Made by a program: the position numbers and the translations under genes. DNA of 64,000 nt from positions 62,001 through 126,000 of the forward strand of contig NCGK01000014.1 in the NCBI GenBank assembly GCA_002281735.1, written 5' to 3'. Shown one piece after another: positions 1-9,236 of the stretch (its first letter is position 1; every line of letters starts with the position of its first letter). The notes under the pieces are model-generated. The model was given only the letters and a program-made list of their open reading frames with translations, searched no databases and was not told the origin of the DNA. The DNA is from Gammaproteobacteria bacterium 28-57-27 (GTDB lineage Bacteria > Pseudomonadota > Gammaproteobacteria > Halothiobacillales > Halothiobacillaceae).

Positions 1-499
1 CGGGCTGGGATGTCACCAAAATAATCAGTGTGCCTGCGGGCGGTTCTTCCAAGGTTTTGAGCAGACTGTTGGCGGCAGCGGCATTCATCACATCGGCAGG
101 CTCAATCACACCGACCTTGCCATGCTGAAAGCTGCTGCTGAGATACAAGCCGGCACAAAATTCGCGCACCGCATCAACCTTGATGTCTTTGGCCTTGTTG
201 TCTTTCTTGTCCTTACTCGCCTCGTCATCCTTGCTGTCTTTTTCCTTGGGCGTAAGCAGGCTGAAATCCGGGTGTGCCCCTGCCAAAAATGGCCGACACG
301 CCGCGCATTGCCCGCAGGCCTGACCATCGTCCAAGGGACGATGACACAGTGTTGCCTGCGCCAAACGCATGGCCAACTGGCCTTGCCCCAAGCCCGGTTC
401 ACCGCTGATAAGCAAGGCATGAGGCATACGCCCCTGACTGCGCAGCGCATGAAAGCGCGCAAACTCAGCATGCAGCCAAGGGTAAAGCGGGCTGTGCAT
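1..499 (-). CDS. holB: DNA polymerase III subunit delta' (partial, 3' end outside window)
   Basis: This is a clamp-loader subunit of the replicative polymerase. About 166 N-terminal residues are visible; the frame stays open to the window edge. It shows the P-loop-like GEPGLGQG near residue 35, the zinc-type CGQCAAC motif followed by a GAHPD sequence, and the NSLLKTLEEPP signature near the truncation. The ATG at 499 lies 2 bp after the tmk stop, so the two genes are probably co-translated. An unusual lysine/aspartate-rich stretch of about 20 residues sits between the HPD motif and the conserved VDAVRE segment, where the E. coli protein has a short loop. Confidence 0.93.
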   Translation of the reverse strand, partial: MHSPLYPWLHAEFARFHALRSQGRMPHALLISGEPGLGQGQLAMRLAQATLCHRPLDDGQACGQCAACRPFLAGAHPDFSLLTPKEKDSKDDEASKDKKDNKAKDIKVDAVREFCAGLYLSSSFQHGKVGVIEPADVMNAAAANSLLKTLEEPPAGTLIILVTSQP

Positions 500-501
500 A
501 T

Positions 502-1146
<645 letters not shown>

Positions 1147-2181
1147 TTAGTTCTTTCCTGAAATGTATCGCCGCACGGCGCGATTATGCGCGTCCAGACT
1201 GTCCGAAAACACATGTCCGCCGCGCCCGTCTGCCACAAAATACAGCGCCGTGGTCTTTTCCGGGTGCAATACCGCCCGCAGCGCATCCTGCGACGGCAAG
1301 GCAATCGCGGTGGGCGGCAGACCGCTGCGCGTGTAGGTATTCCATGGCGTATCGCGCTCCAGATCACGGCGGCGCAAATTGCCATCGAACGTATGCCCTA
1401 GGCCATAAATCACCGTCGGGTCGGTTTGCAGCTTCATGCCCTTGCGCAGACGATTGATGAACACCCCGGCAATCTTGGCACGCTCGGCGGCAATGCCGCT
1501 TTCCTTTTCCACAATCGAGGCCAGAATCAGCGCCTGCTGCGGTGTTTGCAAGGGCAGCTCCGCATCACGCTCCGCCCAGAGCTGCGCCAAAGTTTGCTGC
1601 ATGGCCTCATGTGCGCGCTTGAGCACCGATAAATCGGTGTCGCCGCGCGTGAAAACATAGGTTTCCGGCATGAAATGCCCTTCGGCCTGCGCATCCTTAT
1701 CACCCAAGGCCGCCATCAAATCCTGCGCTGGCAAGGCGAAGCCCTCTTGCACCAAGGCCGGATGTTCCGCCAGTTCATCGCGCACCTGCTCCAGTGTCAT
1801 GCCCTCCACCAAGGTGACTTTGTGCTGAATGCCTTGCCCGCTGGACAACAGGCGCAGCAATGCGCTGGGAGTGATGCCCGCTTCAAGACGGTATTCGCCC
1901 GCGCGCAAACGTCCTGCATTGCCGTCCATGCGCGCCAGAACGCGCCAGCGCCAACGATCCAGTTCCGACCAGGTCAGCACCGGCGCCAGATCATCCAGCA
2001 CATCGCCCAAACGCGCACCGCGCTCCAGTGTCACACAAAAAGGCTCGGACAAAGGCAAGACGCTTGCCGCGTAACGTTGCACATCCACGCGCACGCCCCA
2101 CACAGCCAGCCCCATCAGTACGGCTAACAGCAACGCAGCCAAGGACAATCTCGCCCAAAATACCTTACCAAACCAGCTCAT
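1147..2181 (-). CDS. mltG: endolytic murein transglycosylase MltG (YceG-like)
   Basis: An inner-membrane lytic transglycosylase that cuts nascent glycan strands and ends their elongation. The chosen ATG at 2181 overlaps the pabC stop as ATGA; the longer upstream reading has no support. The 344-residue product has one N-terminal membrane segment (about residues 10-30), a LysM-like region, and the catalytic motif ASIVEKESG with the presumed catalytic Glu225. A conserved FINRLRKGMKLQTDPT block follows. Confidence 0.95.
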   Translation of the reverse strand: MSWFGKVFWARLSLAALLLAVLMGLAVWGVRVDVQRYAASVLPLSEPFCVTLERGARLGDVLDDLAPVLTWSELDRWRWRVLARMDGNAGRLRAGEYRLEAGITPSALLRLLSSGQGIQHKVTLVEGMTLEQVRDELAEHPALVQEGFALPAQDLMAALGDKDAQAEGHFMPETYVFTRGDTDLSVLKRAHEAMQQTLAQLWAERDAELPLQTPQQALILASIVEKESGIAAERAKIAGVFINRLRKGMKLQTDPTVIYGLGHTFDGNLRRRDLERDTPWNTYTRSGLPPTAIALPSQDALRAVLHPEKTTALYFVADGRGGHVFSDSLDAHNRAVRRYISGKN

Positions 2182-2972
2182 AGGGCACTCCACAGGGTCT
2201 GCTGCAAACGCGGCACCAGCGTCCCGCCGACCCACTCACGGTAGCCATGCAGGGCTCGCACCGGGCGCATGACGTGCAGGCTATTGGTCAAAAACACCTC
2301 GTCGGCGGCGAGCACATCATCCAGGTGCAAGCGCCCTTCCTCCACCTCCAACCCCAAACGCTCGGCACAGGCCAGTACCTCGGCACGCATCACCCCGGCC
2401 ACACCGCATTGATCCAGGCAAGGTGTGCGCAAGCGCCCCGCCTGCACCAGAAATATATTGCTGGTCACCGCTTCGATCAGCTCGTCTTGCGTATCCAGCA
2501 ACAAGCCTTCAGCAATCTCCGGTTCGCGCCACTCGGCACGCGCCAGCACATATTCCAGACGATTCAGATGCTTCATCCCCGCCAAAACCGGTTGGCGTGC
2601 AAGGCGCAGCGTGCACAGGCGCAGCACGATACCCGCTTGCGCGTCGTCCGGCCTCGGTAGTTTTTGAGGGTAGCGCAGCAAAATCAGCATCGGCTCGGCG
2701 TCCTCGGGCGGCGCATAACCACGCCCGCCGCTGCCGCGGGTCACAATCAGCTTGAGCACGCCCTCGCCCAACGCCTGCGCCGCCTCCTGCAAAGCCGCTT
2801 CAAGCGCGGATAGATCAGGCAAAGGAATCGCCAGACGCGCCGCCCCGTGTGCCAGTCGATGCAGATGACGCGGCAACAGGCGCACCTGCCCGGCCATGAC
2901 CGCCATCGTTTCAAACAGCCCGTCGCCGTAATGCAGTCCGCGATCGGATAGGGATAATGTTGTGCTAAACAT
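2178..2972 (-). CDS. pabC: aminodeoxychorismate lyase
   Basis: A fold-type IV PLP enzyme that releases p-aminobenzoate from 4-amino-4-deoxychorismate for folate synthesis. The DRGLHYGDGLFET motif near residue 10 and the EAVTSNIFLV substrate/PLP motif near residue 185 identify it. The ATG at 2970-2972 overlaps the pabB TGA as TGATG, and an in-frame TTG just upstream is less likely. It is coupled to pabB upstream and mltG downstream. Confidence 0.93.
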   Translation of the reverse strand: MFSTTLSLSDRGLHYGDGLFETMAVMAGQVRLLPRHLHRLAHGAARLAIPLPDLSALEAALQEAAQALGEGVLKLIVTRGSGGRGYAPPEDAEPMLILLRYPQKLPRPDDAQAGIVLRLCTLRLARQPVLAGMKHLNRLEYVLARAEWREPEIAEGLLLDTQDELIEAVTSNIFLVQAGRLRTPCLDQCGVAGVMRAEVLACAERLGLEVEEGRLHLDDVLAADEVFLTNSLHVMRPVRALHGYREWVGGTLVPRLQQTLWSAL

Positions 2973-4390
2973 CAACTCGCCCCCAAACCCAAGGCACGCA
3001 GCAAACCGCGCGCCTTGGCACGGGTTTCCAAAAGTTCTTCTGCCGCCACCGAGTCGGCCACAATGCCCGCCCCGGCGCGCAAGACAAAATCAGCACCATC
3101 CAGTTGCAGCGTGCGAATCAAAATATTGCTATCCAGTGAACCATCCCGGTTCAAATAACCCAGACTGCCGGTGTAGGCCTCACGTGGCACAGATTCCAGC
3201 TCGGCCAAAATCTGCATACAGCGCACCTTGGGGCAACCGGTAATCGTGCCGCCGGGAAACATGGCGGCCAAAACCTGCCCCGGCGTGATCTCCGCACGCA
3301 ACCTGGCGCGCACATTCGACACGATATGATGCACATGGCGATAACTTTCGATCACCATGCACTCATCCACCTGCACCGAGCCCGGCGTGGCCACTCGCCC
3401 CAGATCATTGCGCTCCAGATCAAGCAGCATGATGTGCTCGGCGCGCTCCTTGGGATGAATAATGAGTTCAGCCTTGAGCGCCGCATCTTCATCAGCATCC
3501 ACACCGCGCCGCCGCGTGCCCGCAATCGGGCGGGTTTCAATCACACCGTGCCGCGAGGACACCAGACGCTCCGGCGAGCTGGACACAATCGCCTGGCCGT
3601 CAATATGCACCAAGGCGGCAAACGGGCCGGGATTGTTGCGCGCCAGCTGCGCAAACAACAAAGCAGGCTGCGGCGCTTGCGCAAAGCGTCCGTGCCATGC
3701 CCGCGACAGGTTGGCCTGAAAAATATCCCCGGCAAAAATGTAGTCACGAATGCGCTCCACACCGCGCAGAAACGTGTCGGCATCATCTTCAGTGAATTCA
3801 AACGCAGGCAATGACTCATTACCCCCCCCCGCATCCAGCGGCATGGCCTCAAGCTGCTGAATGTCCTCAGCACACTGCGCCCAGCGCGTCGGCATCGAGC
3901 CTTCCTCCACCCACCACATGGCCTGTTCATGGTGGTCAAAAATCAGGGCCGCCGGGCAACGCTCGGCATAAGCCACCGGCAGAGCGTATTCTGCCCGCGC
4001 CTGCGACTTTGGCACCGTCGGCTGCACACTAGGTTCCAGGACATGTGCAAACTCATAACCCAGATAAAAAAACCAGCCGCCATGAAACGGCAGGCCAACC
4101 ACGTCAGCATCTTCAAGCTCAGGAATACGCTCAGCCTGCCACCAGGCGTCGAACTCATGCAAAAAATCACCGGACAACGTGCGGCCATCACGGCGGCAAA
4201 CCTGCCCATCAAAGCGCAGTTGCGAGTCAGGAAAAGCCAGCAAGATGTCGTAACGCCCTTGTGCAGTACCGTGTGCCGAAGAGGCCAACAAATGCGGGTA
4301 GCGCGCCGGGTAAGCGCGTTGTAAGGCAAGCATGTCCACCGAGTGTTCGATACGATGAATCACCCTCTTGGCCGCCTCAGGGTTGTGCAT
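2972..4390 (-). CDS. pabB: aminodeoxychorismate synthase component I
   Basis: A chorismate-utilising enzyme that makes aminodeoxychorismate with PabA-supplied ammonia. The 472-residue protein has a divergent N-terminal half and a typical C-terminal chorismate-binding domain: FQANLSR, the SPERLV and RPIAGTRRRG segments, DLERNDLGRV and a GGTITGCPK-like motif. It starts 6 bp after fabF begins its own end region and overlaps pabC, so folate and fatty-acid genes share one transcript. A run of nine C (3822-3830 on the plus strand) lies in frame and encodes a Gly-rich linker. Confidence 0.93.
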   Translation of the reverse strand: MHNPEAAKRVIHRIEHSVDMLALQRAYPARYPHLLASSAHGTAQGRYDILLAFPDSQLRFDGQVCRRDGRTLSGDFLHEFDAWWQAERIPELEDADVVGLPFHGGWFFYLGYEFAHVLEPSVQPTVPKSQARAEYALPVAYAERCPAALIFDHHEQAMWWVEEGSMPTRWAQCAEDIQQLEAMPLDAGGGNESLPAFEFTEDDADTFLRGVERIRDYIFAGDIFQANLSRAWHGRFAQAPQPALLFAQLARNNPGPFAALVHIDGQAIVSSSPERLVSSRHGVIETRPIAGTRRRGVDADEDAALKAELIIHPKERAEHIMLLDLERNDLGRVATPGSVQVDECMVIESYRHVHHIVSNVRARLRAEITPGQVLAAMFPGGTITGCPKVRCMQILAELESVPREAYTGSLGYLNRDGSLDSNILIRTLQLDGADFVLRAGAGIVADSVAAEELLETRAKARGLLRALGLGAS

Positions 4391-4396
4391 AGAACA

Positions 4397-5641
4397 TCAC
4401 ACACGCCGAAAAACCAGGGTGCCATTGGTGCCGCCAAATCCAAACGAATTGGACATTACACATTCCATGTGCATTTCGCGGGCGCTATGCGGCACATAAT
4501 TCAGATCACAGCCCTCGCCCGGCGTATCCAGATTGATAGTCGGCGGAGCCACCTGGTCGCGCAGCGCCAACACGCTGAACACGGCTTCCACGCCACCCGC
4601 TGCGCCCAGCAAATGCCCGGTCATCGACTTGGTGGAACTCATGGCAAGCTTGTAGGCCTGTTCACCAAAAGCCATCTTCACCGCATCGGTTTCCGCGCAA
4701 TCCCCGGCGGGGGTCGAAGTACCATGCGCATTGATGTATTGCACGTCCTCGGGATTGAGTTTGGCATCACGCAGAGCGGCCTGCATACAGCGCTTGGCAC
4801 CGTCGCCACCCGCCGCGGGCAGGGTCATGTGATAGGCATCCGCACTCATGCCAAAGCCTGTCAGTTCGGCGTAGATCGTTGCTCCGCGCGCCTTGGCACG
4901 CTCGTATTCTTCCAGCACCACCATGCCTGCGCCCTCACCGAGCACAAAGCCATCGCGGTCGGCATCCCAAGGTCGACTGGCCTTGGTGGGCGCATCGTTA
5001 CGCGTGGATAACGCACGTGCGGCAGCAAAGCCACCCACCCCAAGTTCCGAAGTCGCCATTTCAGCCCCCCCGGCAACCATCACATTCGCATCGCCGTAGG
5101 CAATCATGCGCGCCGCTTCGCCGATGTTATGCGTGGCCGAGCTACACGCGGTGACAATCGCAATATTCGGCCCTTTAAAGCCGTAACGGATGGCCAGGTT
5201 CCCCGCCACCATGTTCACGATACAGCCCGGCACGAAGAACGGTGAAATCTTACGCGCCCCCCCCCCCAGAAATGCGTCACGCGTGCGCTCAATACCTGGC
5301 AAGCCGCCGATACCGGAACCAATCGCCACACCGATCTGTTCGGCATCGACTTCGTTTTCACCCAAACCAGCATCTTCAATCGCCTGAATCGCCGCGGCCA
5401 TGCCGTAATGAATGAAGGCATCCATCTTTTTCACGTCTTTGGCAGGCAACCAGTCCTCGGCATGAAAATTTTTCACCTCAGCGGCGATCTGTACCGGAAG
5501 TGTAGCGGCATCAAAATGCGTCACCAGACCAACACCGCTTTGACCCGCCAAAATGTTTTCCCACGACTCTGCAACCGAATTGCCTACTGGCGAAATGATT
5601 CCAAGCCCCGTCACCACGACACGACGTTTACTCACCGACAC
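4397..5641 (-). CDS. fabF: beta-ketoacyl-ACP synthase II
   Basis: The elongating condensing enzyme of type II fatty acid synthesis. At 414 residues it has family length. The nucleophile is Cys166 in TACSSATHN, with the two active-site histidines in HGTSTPAGD and GHLLGAAGG, and the C-terminal NSFGFGGTN. An uninterrupted run of eleven C (5257-5267, plus strand) codes for Gly126-128 and neighbours while staying in frame. It lies downstream of acpP, with an intrinsic-terminator-like hairpin in the gap. Confidence 0.97.
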   Translation of the reverse strand: MSVSKRRVVVTGLGIISPVGNSVAESWENILAGQSGVGLVTHFDAATLPVQIAAEVKNFHAEDWLPAKDVKKMDAFIHYGMAAAIQAIEDAGLGENEVDAEQIGVAIGSGIGGLPGIERTRDAFLGGGARKISPFFVPGCIVNMVAGNLAIRYGFKGPNIAIVTACSSATHNIGEAARMIAYGDANVMVAGGAEMATSELGVGGFAAARALSTRNDAPTKASRPWDADRDGFVLGEGAGMVVLEEYERAKARGATIYAELTGFGMSADAYHMTLPAAGGDGAKRCMQAALRDAKLNPEDVQYINAHGTSTPAGDCAETDAVKMAFGEQAYKLAMSSTKSMTGHLLGAAGGVEAVFSVLALRDQVAPPTINLDTPGEGCDLNYVPHSAREMHMECVMSNSFGFGGTNGTLVFRRV

Positions 5642-5691
5642 AACCTCAGAAAATCAGTCATAAAATCTGACTCAGTCAAACTGGTTTGGAC

Positions 5692-5733
5692 ACAAAAAAG
5701 CCCTGACATTACGCAATGACAGGGCTTTTGAAC
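5692..5733 (-). terminator. acpP-fabF intergenic terminator/attenuator
   Basis: Read on the minus strand, GCCCTG-T-CATT pairs with AATG-T-CAGGGC around a GCGT loop. There is one T:T mismatch, the arms are flanked by complementary A/T runs, and a TTTTTTG tract follows. It lies after acpP and before fabF. It could therefore let acpP be transcribed in excess over fabF. Confidence 0.8.
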
Positions 5734-5780
5734 TAACAGCAGACTGTTATAAATCGGCCTAACTCAAGCTCAGGCTTGAA

Positions 5781-6017
5781 TTAGGCTTGGTGGTTTTTGA
5801 TGAATTCAACGGCTTGTTGCACCGTTGTGATTTTTTCAGCATCTTCGTCAGGAATTTCGCACTCGAACTCTTCTTCAAGCGCCATAACCAACTCGACGGT
5901 GTCCAGCGAGTCCGCGCCAAGATCATCCACGAAAGAAGCATCAACAGTGACGTCTTCTTCTTTAACGCCAAGCTGTTCTACAACAATTTTCTTGACGCGT
6001 TCTTCAATGCTACTCAT
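5781..6017 (-). CDS. acpP: acyl carrier protein
   Basis: A 78-residue acidic carrier of acyl intermediates. It carries the phosphopantetheine attachment motif GADSLDT with Ser37 and the usual four-helix length. It lies between fabG (about 107 bp upstream) and fabF (about 139 bp downstream, with a terminator-like hairpin in between). That spacing fits its need for high expression. Confidence 0.98.
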   Translation of the reverse strand: MSSIEERVKKIVVEQLGVKEEDVTVDASFVDDLGADSLDTVELVMALEEEFECEIPDEDAEKITTVQQAVEFIKNHQA

Positions 6018-6124
6018 TAGATAACCTCATTTGAGATAGGGGGTGGAGCCAAAGTTCGGTGGCGATTGTATTGAAAAGCGTAGAACCAATCCAGCCTGTT
6101 GATGTCTTTTTTGTGAAAAAAGGC

Positions 6125-6874
6125 TTATGCCATATACATTCCGCCGTTCACATGCAGGGTTTCACCTGTGATGTAACCGGCCTGCGGTGAGGCCAGAAAG
6201 CCCACTGCATGGGCGATTTCACTCACTTGACCCAGGCGTGCGCAAGGGATTTGACTCAACATCGCCTGCTTGTGCTCCTCACTCAGCTCGCGGGTCATAT
6301 CGGTGTCGATAAAGCCCGGCGCCACCACATTTACGGTCACACCCCGGCTACCGACTTCACGCGCCAGCGACTTGGAGAAGCCGATAATGCCCGCTTTGGC
6401 GGCCGCATAATTGGTCTGCCCGGCATTACCCATCACACCCACCACCGAAGCGATACTGATGATGCGTCCGTGGCGCGCCTTCATCATGCCGCGCAGCACG
6501 GCCTTGGACAGACGATATACCGAACTGAGATTGGTCTGGATGATCGCATCCCAATCGTCATCCTTCATGCGCATCAGCAAAGTGTCGCGAGTAATACCTG
6601 CGTTGTTGACCAGAATCGTTGGTGTACCAAACTCGCCTTCAATCGCCTTCAACACGGCATCGACACTGCTCTGATCGGTGACATTCAGCACCATGCCCTT
6701 GCCCTGCCAGCCCTTTTCAGCCAGCTTCGCGCCAATCGCCGCCGCACCGGCTTCCGACGTGGCCGTCCCAACCACCCGCGCCCCGCGCGCGGCCAATTCG
6801 TGCAGCACCGCTTCGCCAATACCGCGCGACGCACCGGTGACCAGCACGATGTCATTTGCCAAATCCATACTCAT
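6125..6874 (-). CDS. fabG: 3-oxoacyl-ACP reductase
   Basis: An NADPH-dependent reductase of fatty acid elongation in the short-chain dehydrogenase family. It shows TGASRGIG at residues 13-20, the NNAG motif near 91 and the catalytic set Ser143, Tyr156, Lys160 (YAAAK). The product is 249 residues. The start overlaps the end of fabD closely (4 bp gap). A second Met at position 3 is an alternative start. Confidence 0.97.
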   Translation of the reverse strand: MSMDLANDIVLVTGASRGIGEAVLHELAARGARVVGTATSEAGAAAIGAKLAEKGWQGKGMVLNVTDQSSVDAVLKAIEGEFGTPTILVNNAGITRDTLLMRMKDDDWDAIIQTNLSSVYRLSKAVLRGMMKARHGRIISIASVVGVMGNAGQTNYAAAKAGIIGFSKSLAREVGSRGVTVNVVAPGFIDTDMTRELSEEHKQAMLSQIPCARLGQVSEIAHAVGFLASPQAGYITGETLHVNGGMYMA

Positions 6875-6878
6875 TGCA

Positions 6879-7853
6879 TTATTCCCCGTTCAAATCACTC
6901 AAATCGTTCAAAGCCATACCCAGGCTGACCAGATCAAGCACCGGATAGGCTGCAAGATCGCGCTCAATGCGCTTGGTCAGCCCCGCCAGCACCTTGCCCG
7001 GACCGAATTCGACCAGTGCCCCGACGCCGCGCGACTGCATGGCACGCACGCTGTCTACCCACAGTACCGGGCGGTGCAGCTGGCTCACCAACGCTGCCCG
7101 CAGCGCTGCGGGTTCCGCGTGCTCTAGCGCGTCCACATTATGTAGTACCGGAATCTGTGGACGACGAATCTCCACCGCATCCAGCACCTTGCCCATCTGC
7201 AAGGCGGCATTCTGCATCAACGACGAATGCGACGGCACGCTCACCGGCAAGGGCAACACGCGCTTGGCACCTTTTGCTTGTAGCAAGGGTGTCGCCCGCG
7301 CTACTGCGGCTGCGCTACCGGCAATCACCACCTGACCGGGGCTATTGAAATTCACCGCCTCAACAATTTCATTTCCTTGGCCTTCGGCACCCTGAGTCGC
7401 CTCGGCGCACACCGCCAGCACCACGGCATCTTCCAGCCCCAGTACCGCCGCCATCGCCCCCTCACCCATCGGCACCGCCTGCTGCATCAAGCGTCCGCGC
7501 TCTGCCACCACGCGTACCGCATCCTCAAAGTCCATCGCCTCAGCACACACCAGCGCGGTGTACTCGCCCAAACTATGCCCCGCCATGCAGACCGGCATGG
7601 CACCGCCTGCGACCTGCCACACACGCCATGCGGCAACCCCGGCAGTCAGCATGATCGGCTGGGTGATTTCGGTGCGATTGATTTCAGCCTCCGGCCCCGA
7701 GCAGGCGATAGACCACAGATCCACCCCACCCAAGGCAAGCGACGCTTGCGCAAATGTCTGCTCAACCAAGGCCTGATGCTCTCCCCAAGCCGCCATCATG
7801 CCGATGGATTGAGAACCCTGCCCAGGAAACACTGCCGCAAATGGAACGTGCAT
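6879..7853 (-). CDS. fabD: malonyl-CoA-ACP transacylase
   Basis: It loads malonyl groups onto ACP. It is 324 residues, with GQGSQ at 11-15 and the nucleophile motif GHSLGEYTA (Ser94). It is the first gene of the minus-strand operon in this window. The usual upstream partners rpmF, plsX and fabH are absent; divergent infA takes their place. Confidence 0.96.
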   Translation of the reverse strand: MHVPFAAVFPGQGSQSIGMMAAWGEHQALVEQTFAQASLALGGVDLWSIACSGPEAEINRTEITQPIMLTAGVAAWRVWQVAGGAMPVCMAGHSLGEYTALVCAEAMDFEDAVRVVAERGRLMQQAVPMGEGAMAAVLGLEDAVVLAVCAEATQGAEGQGNEIVEAVNFNSPGQVVIAGSAAAVARATPLLQAKGAKRVLPLPVSVPSHSSLMQNAALQMGKVLDAVEIRRPQIPVLHNVDALEHAEPAALRAALVSQLHRPVLWVDSVRAMQSRGVGALVEFGPGKVLAGLTKRIERDLAAYPVLDLVSLGMALNDLSDLNGE

Positions 7854-7910
7854 AACCCTACCTTTTAGTCATAAAACAAAGCTAATATCCTAACACATGG
7901 CTTAATTGGC

Positions 7911-7939
7911 TTGCCCCAAACGGGGGCTTCAACGATAAT
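7911..7939 (+). promoter_or_regulatory. candidate sigma-70 promoter of infA
   Basis: TTGCCC (7911-7916) and GATAAT (7934-7939) are separated by 17 bp. They lie about 33 bp upstream of the infA ATG, in the fabD-infA divergent gap. Both hexamers match the sigma-70 consensus well. No equally good minus-strand promoter for fabD was seen. Confidence 0.55.
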
Positions 7940-7971
7940 CCGCGCTTTCCTGTCAAGACCTAAGTGATTTA

Positions 7972-8190
7972 ATGTCGAAAGAAGACTATATCGAGATGCA
8001 GGGCACTGTGCTCGACACCCTCCCCAACACCATGTTCCGTGTTGAACTGGAAAACGGCCACGTCGTCACCTGCCACATTTCAGGCCGTATGCGTAAGAAC
8101 TACATCAAAATTCTTACTGGCGACAAAGTCACCGTGCAGCTCACGCCTTACGACCTGACCAAAGGCCGCATCTCTTTCCGCTCCAAATAA
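7972..8190 (+). CDS. infA: translation initiation factor IF-1
   Basis: A 72-residue S1-fold factor that binds the ribosomal A site during initiation. The sequence matches the family almost end to end ([32 protein letters not shown], ending in KGRISFRSK). It stands alone, divergent from fabD and convergent with rsgA. Confidence 0.98.
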   Translation: MSKEDYIEMQGTVLDTLPNTMFRVELENGHVVTCHISGRMRKNYIKILTGDKVTVQLTPYDLTKGRISFRSK

Positions 8191-8208
8191 GGCTCATCTG
8201 AAGCCGTT

Positions 8209-8250
8209 CGTAGAGTGGGTAAGCGACGCTACGCCCATCCCACCCTACGG
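8209..8250. repeat. imperfect GTAGGGTGG-type palindrome
   Basis: GTAGAGTGGGTAAGCG pairs imperfectly with a CGCCCATCCCACCCTAC arm. The stem lies in the infA/rsgA convergent gap and reaches into the rsgA stop. It belongs to the same family as the copies at 20136, 49899 and 51113. It may act as a transcription barrier, but no T-tract follows. Confidence 0.6.
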
Positions 8251-9219
8251 GCTTTGATCGGCCAGCTTATCCATCATCTCTAAAAAACTCTGGTAGCGAC
8301 GCGGTGTGATCGTGCCCTGTGCCACCGCCTGCTTGACGGCGCAATCCGGCTCAGCGCGGTGTGTGCAATTGGAAAAGCGGCAATGCTGCGCCGCGTTTTC
8401 AATCTCACCGAAACCGCGTCGCACCGCCTCCACTGTCATTGCCCACACCCCAAAATCGCGCACGCCTGGCGCATCCACCACATCGCCACCACTGGGTAGG
8501 TGATACAGCGTACTGGTGCGCGTGGTGTGTTTGCCTTCCTGGCTATGTTCTGAAATTTTGCCGATAAGAATTTCAGACCCGACGGGCATGAGCGCGGCCA
8601 CCAAGGACGACTTCCCCACCCCGGATAAGCCGACAAACAGGCTTTGATGCCCTTGCAAATGGGTTTGGACTACATCCACACCCTCGCCCGTGGTCGCACT
8701 GACTTCCAAGGCAACAATCCCCGTCGCTACCCACTCCGCGACAAAATCGCGCATCACTTGGCGTTGTGCAGGATTAAGCATATCCGCCTTATTGATGAGC
8801 AAAATCGGCTCGGCGGGCAAATCCAGCGCGGCGACAATCGCCCGATCAATCACGCTGGCGTTCGGCTCCGGTACCGGCGCGATAGTAATCAGCACCTGGT
8901 CGATATTCGCCGCCATCAAACGCGGCTTGCCCAAGGTATCCGGGCGAATCAGCAGCGAACGACGTGGTTCGACAAACTCTACCGAGCCGCGCCCGTCGAC
9001 ATTCTCACGCCAGCGCACCCGATCCCCCGTGGCCACCGCACCCAAGGTTTGCTTCACCGTACAGCCGTGACGTTCGCCGCTTTCACTGTCTTCAAGCATC
9101 ACCTGCTTGCCGTGGTGCGCCACCACCAAGCCGGGACGCAAATCCTCGTTATCGACCTCGCGTGCATTACGTTGTTCGATATTGCGACGCTGTTGGTCAT
9201 TCAAGTGGCGTTTTGCCAT
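8245..9219 (-). CDS. rsgA: small ribosomal subunit biogenesis GTPase RsgA
   Basis: A circularly permuted GTPase that checks 30S subunit maturation. In order it has an N-terminal OB fold, G4 (NKAD near residue 143), G1 (GLSGVGKSSL near 200), G3 (DAPGVRDF) and a C-terminal zinc knuckle CRFSNCTH...C. It is 324 residues and lies 17 bp downstream of mgtE on the same strand, so it is probably cotranscribed. Confidence 0.95.
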   Translation of the reverse strand: MAKRHLNDQQRRNIEQRNAREVDNEDLRPGLVVAHHGKQVMLEDSESGERHGCTVKQTLGAVATGDRVRWRENVDGRGSVEFVEPRRSLLIRPDTLGKPRLMAANIDQVLITIAPVPEPNASVIDRAIVAALDLPAEPILLINKADMLNPAQRQVMRDFVAEWVATGIVALEVSATTGEGVDVVQTHLQGHQSLFVGLSGVGKSSLVAALMPVGSEILIGKISEHSQEGKHTTRTSTLYHLPSGGDVVDAPGVRDFGVWAMTVEAVRRGFGEIENAAQHCRFSNCTHRAEPDCAVKQAVAQGTITPRRYQSFLEMMDKLADQSP

Positions 9220-9236
9220 GAGTTATAGAGTCCTAA

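Noticed and set aside
5257-5267. Possible frameshift in fabF at the C11 run
   Set aside because: The reading frame is continuous and all downstream active-site motifs are in frame.
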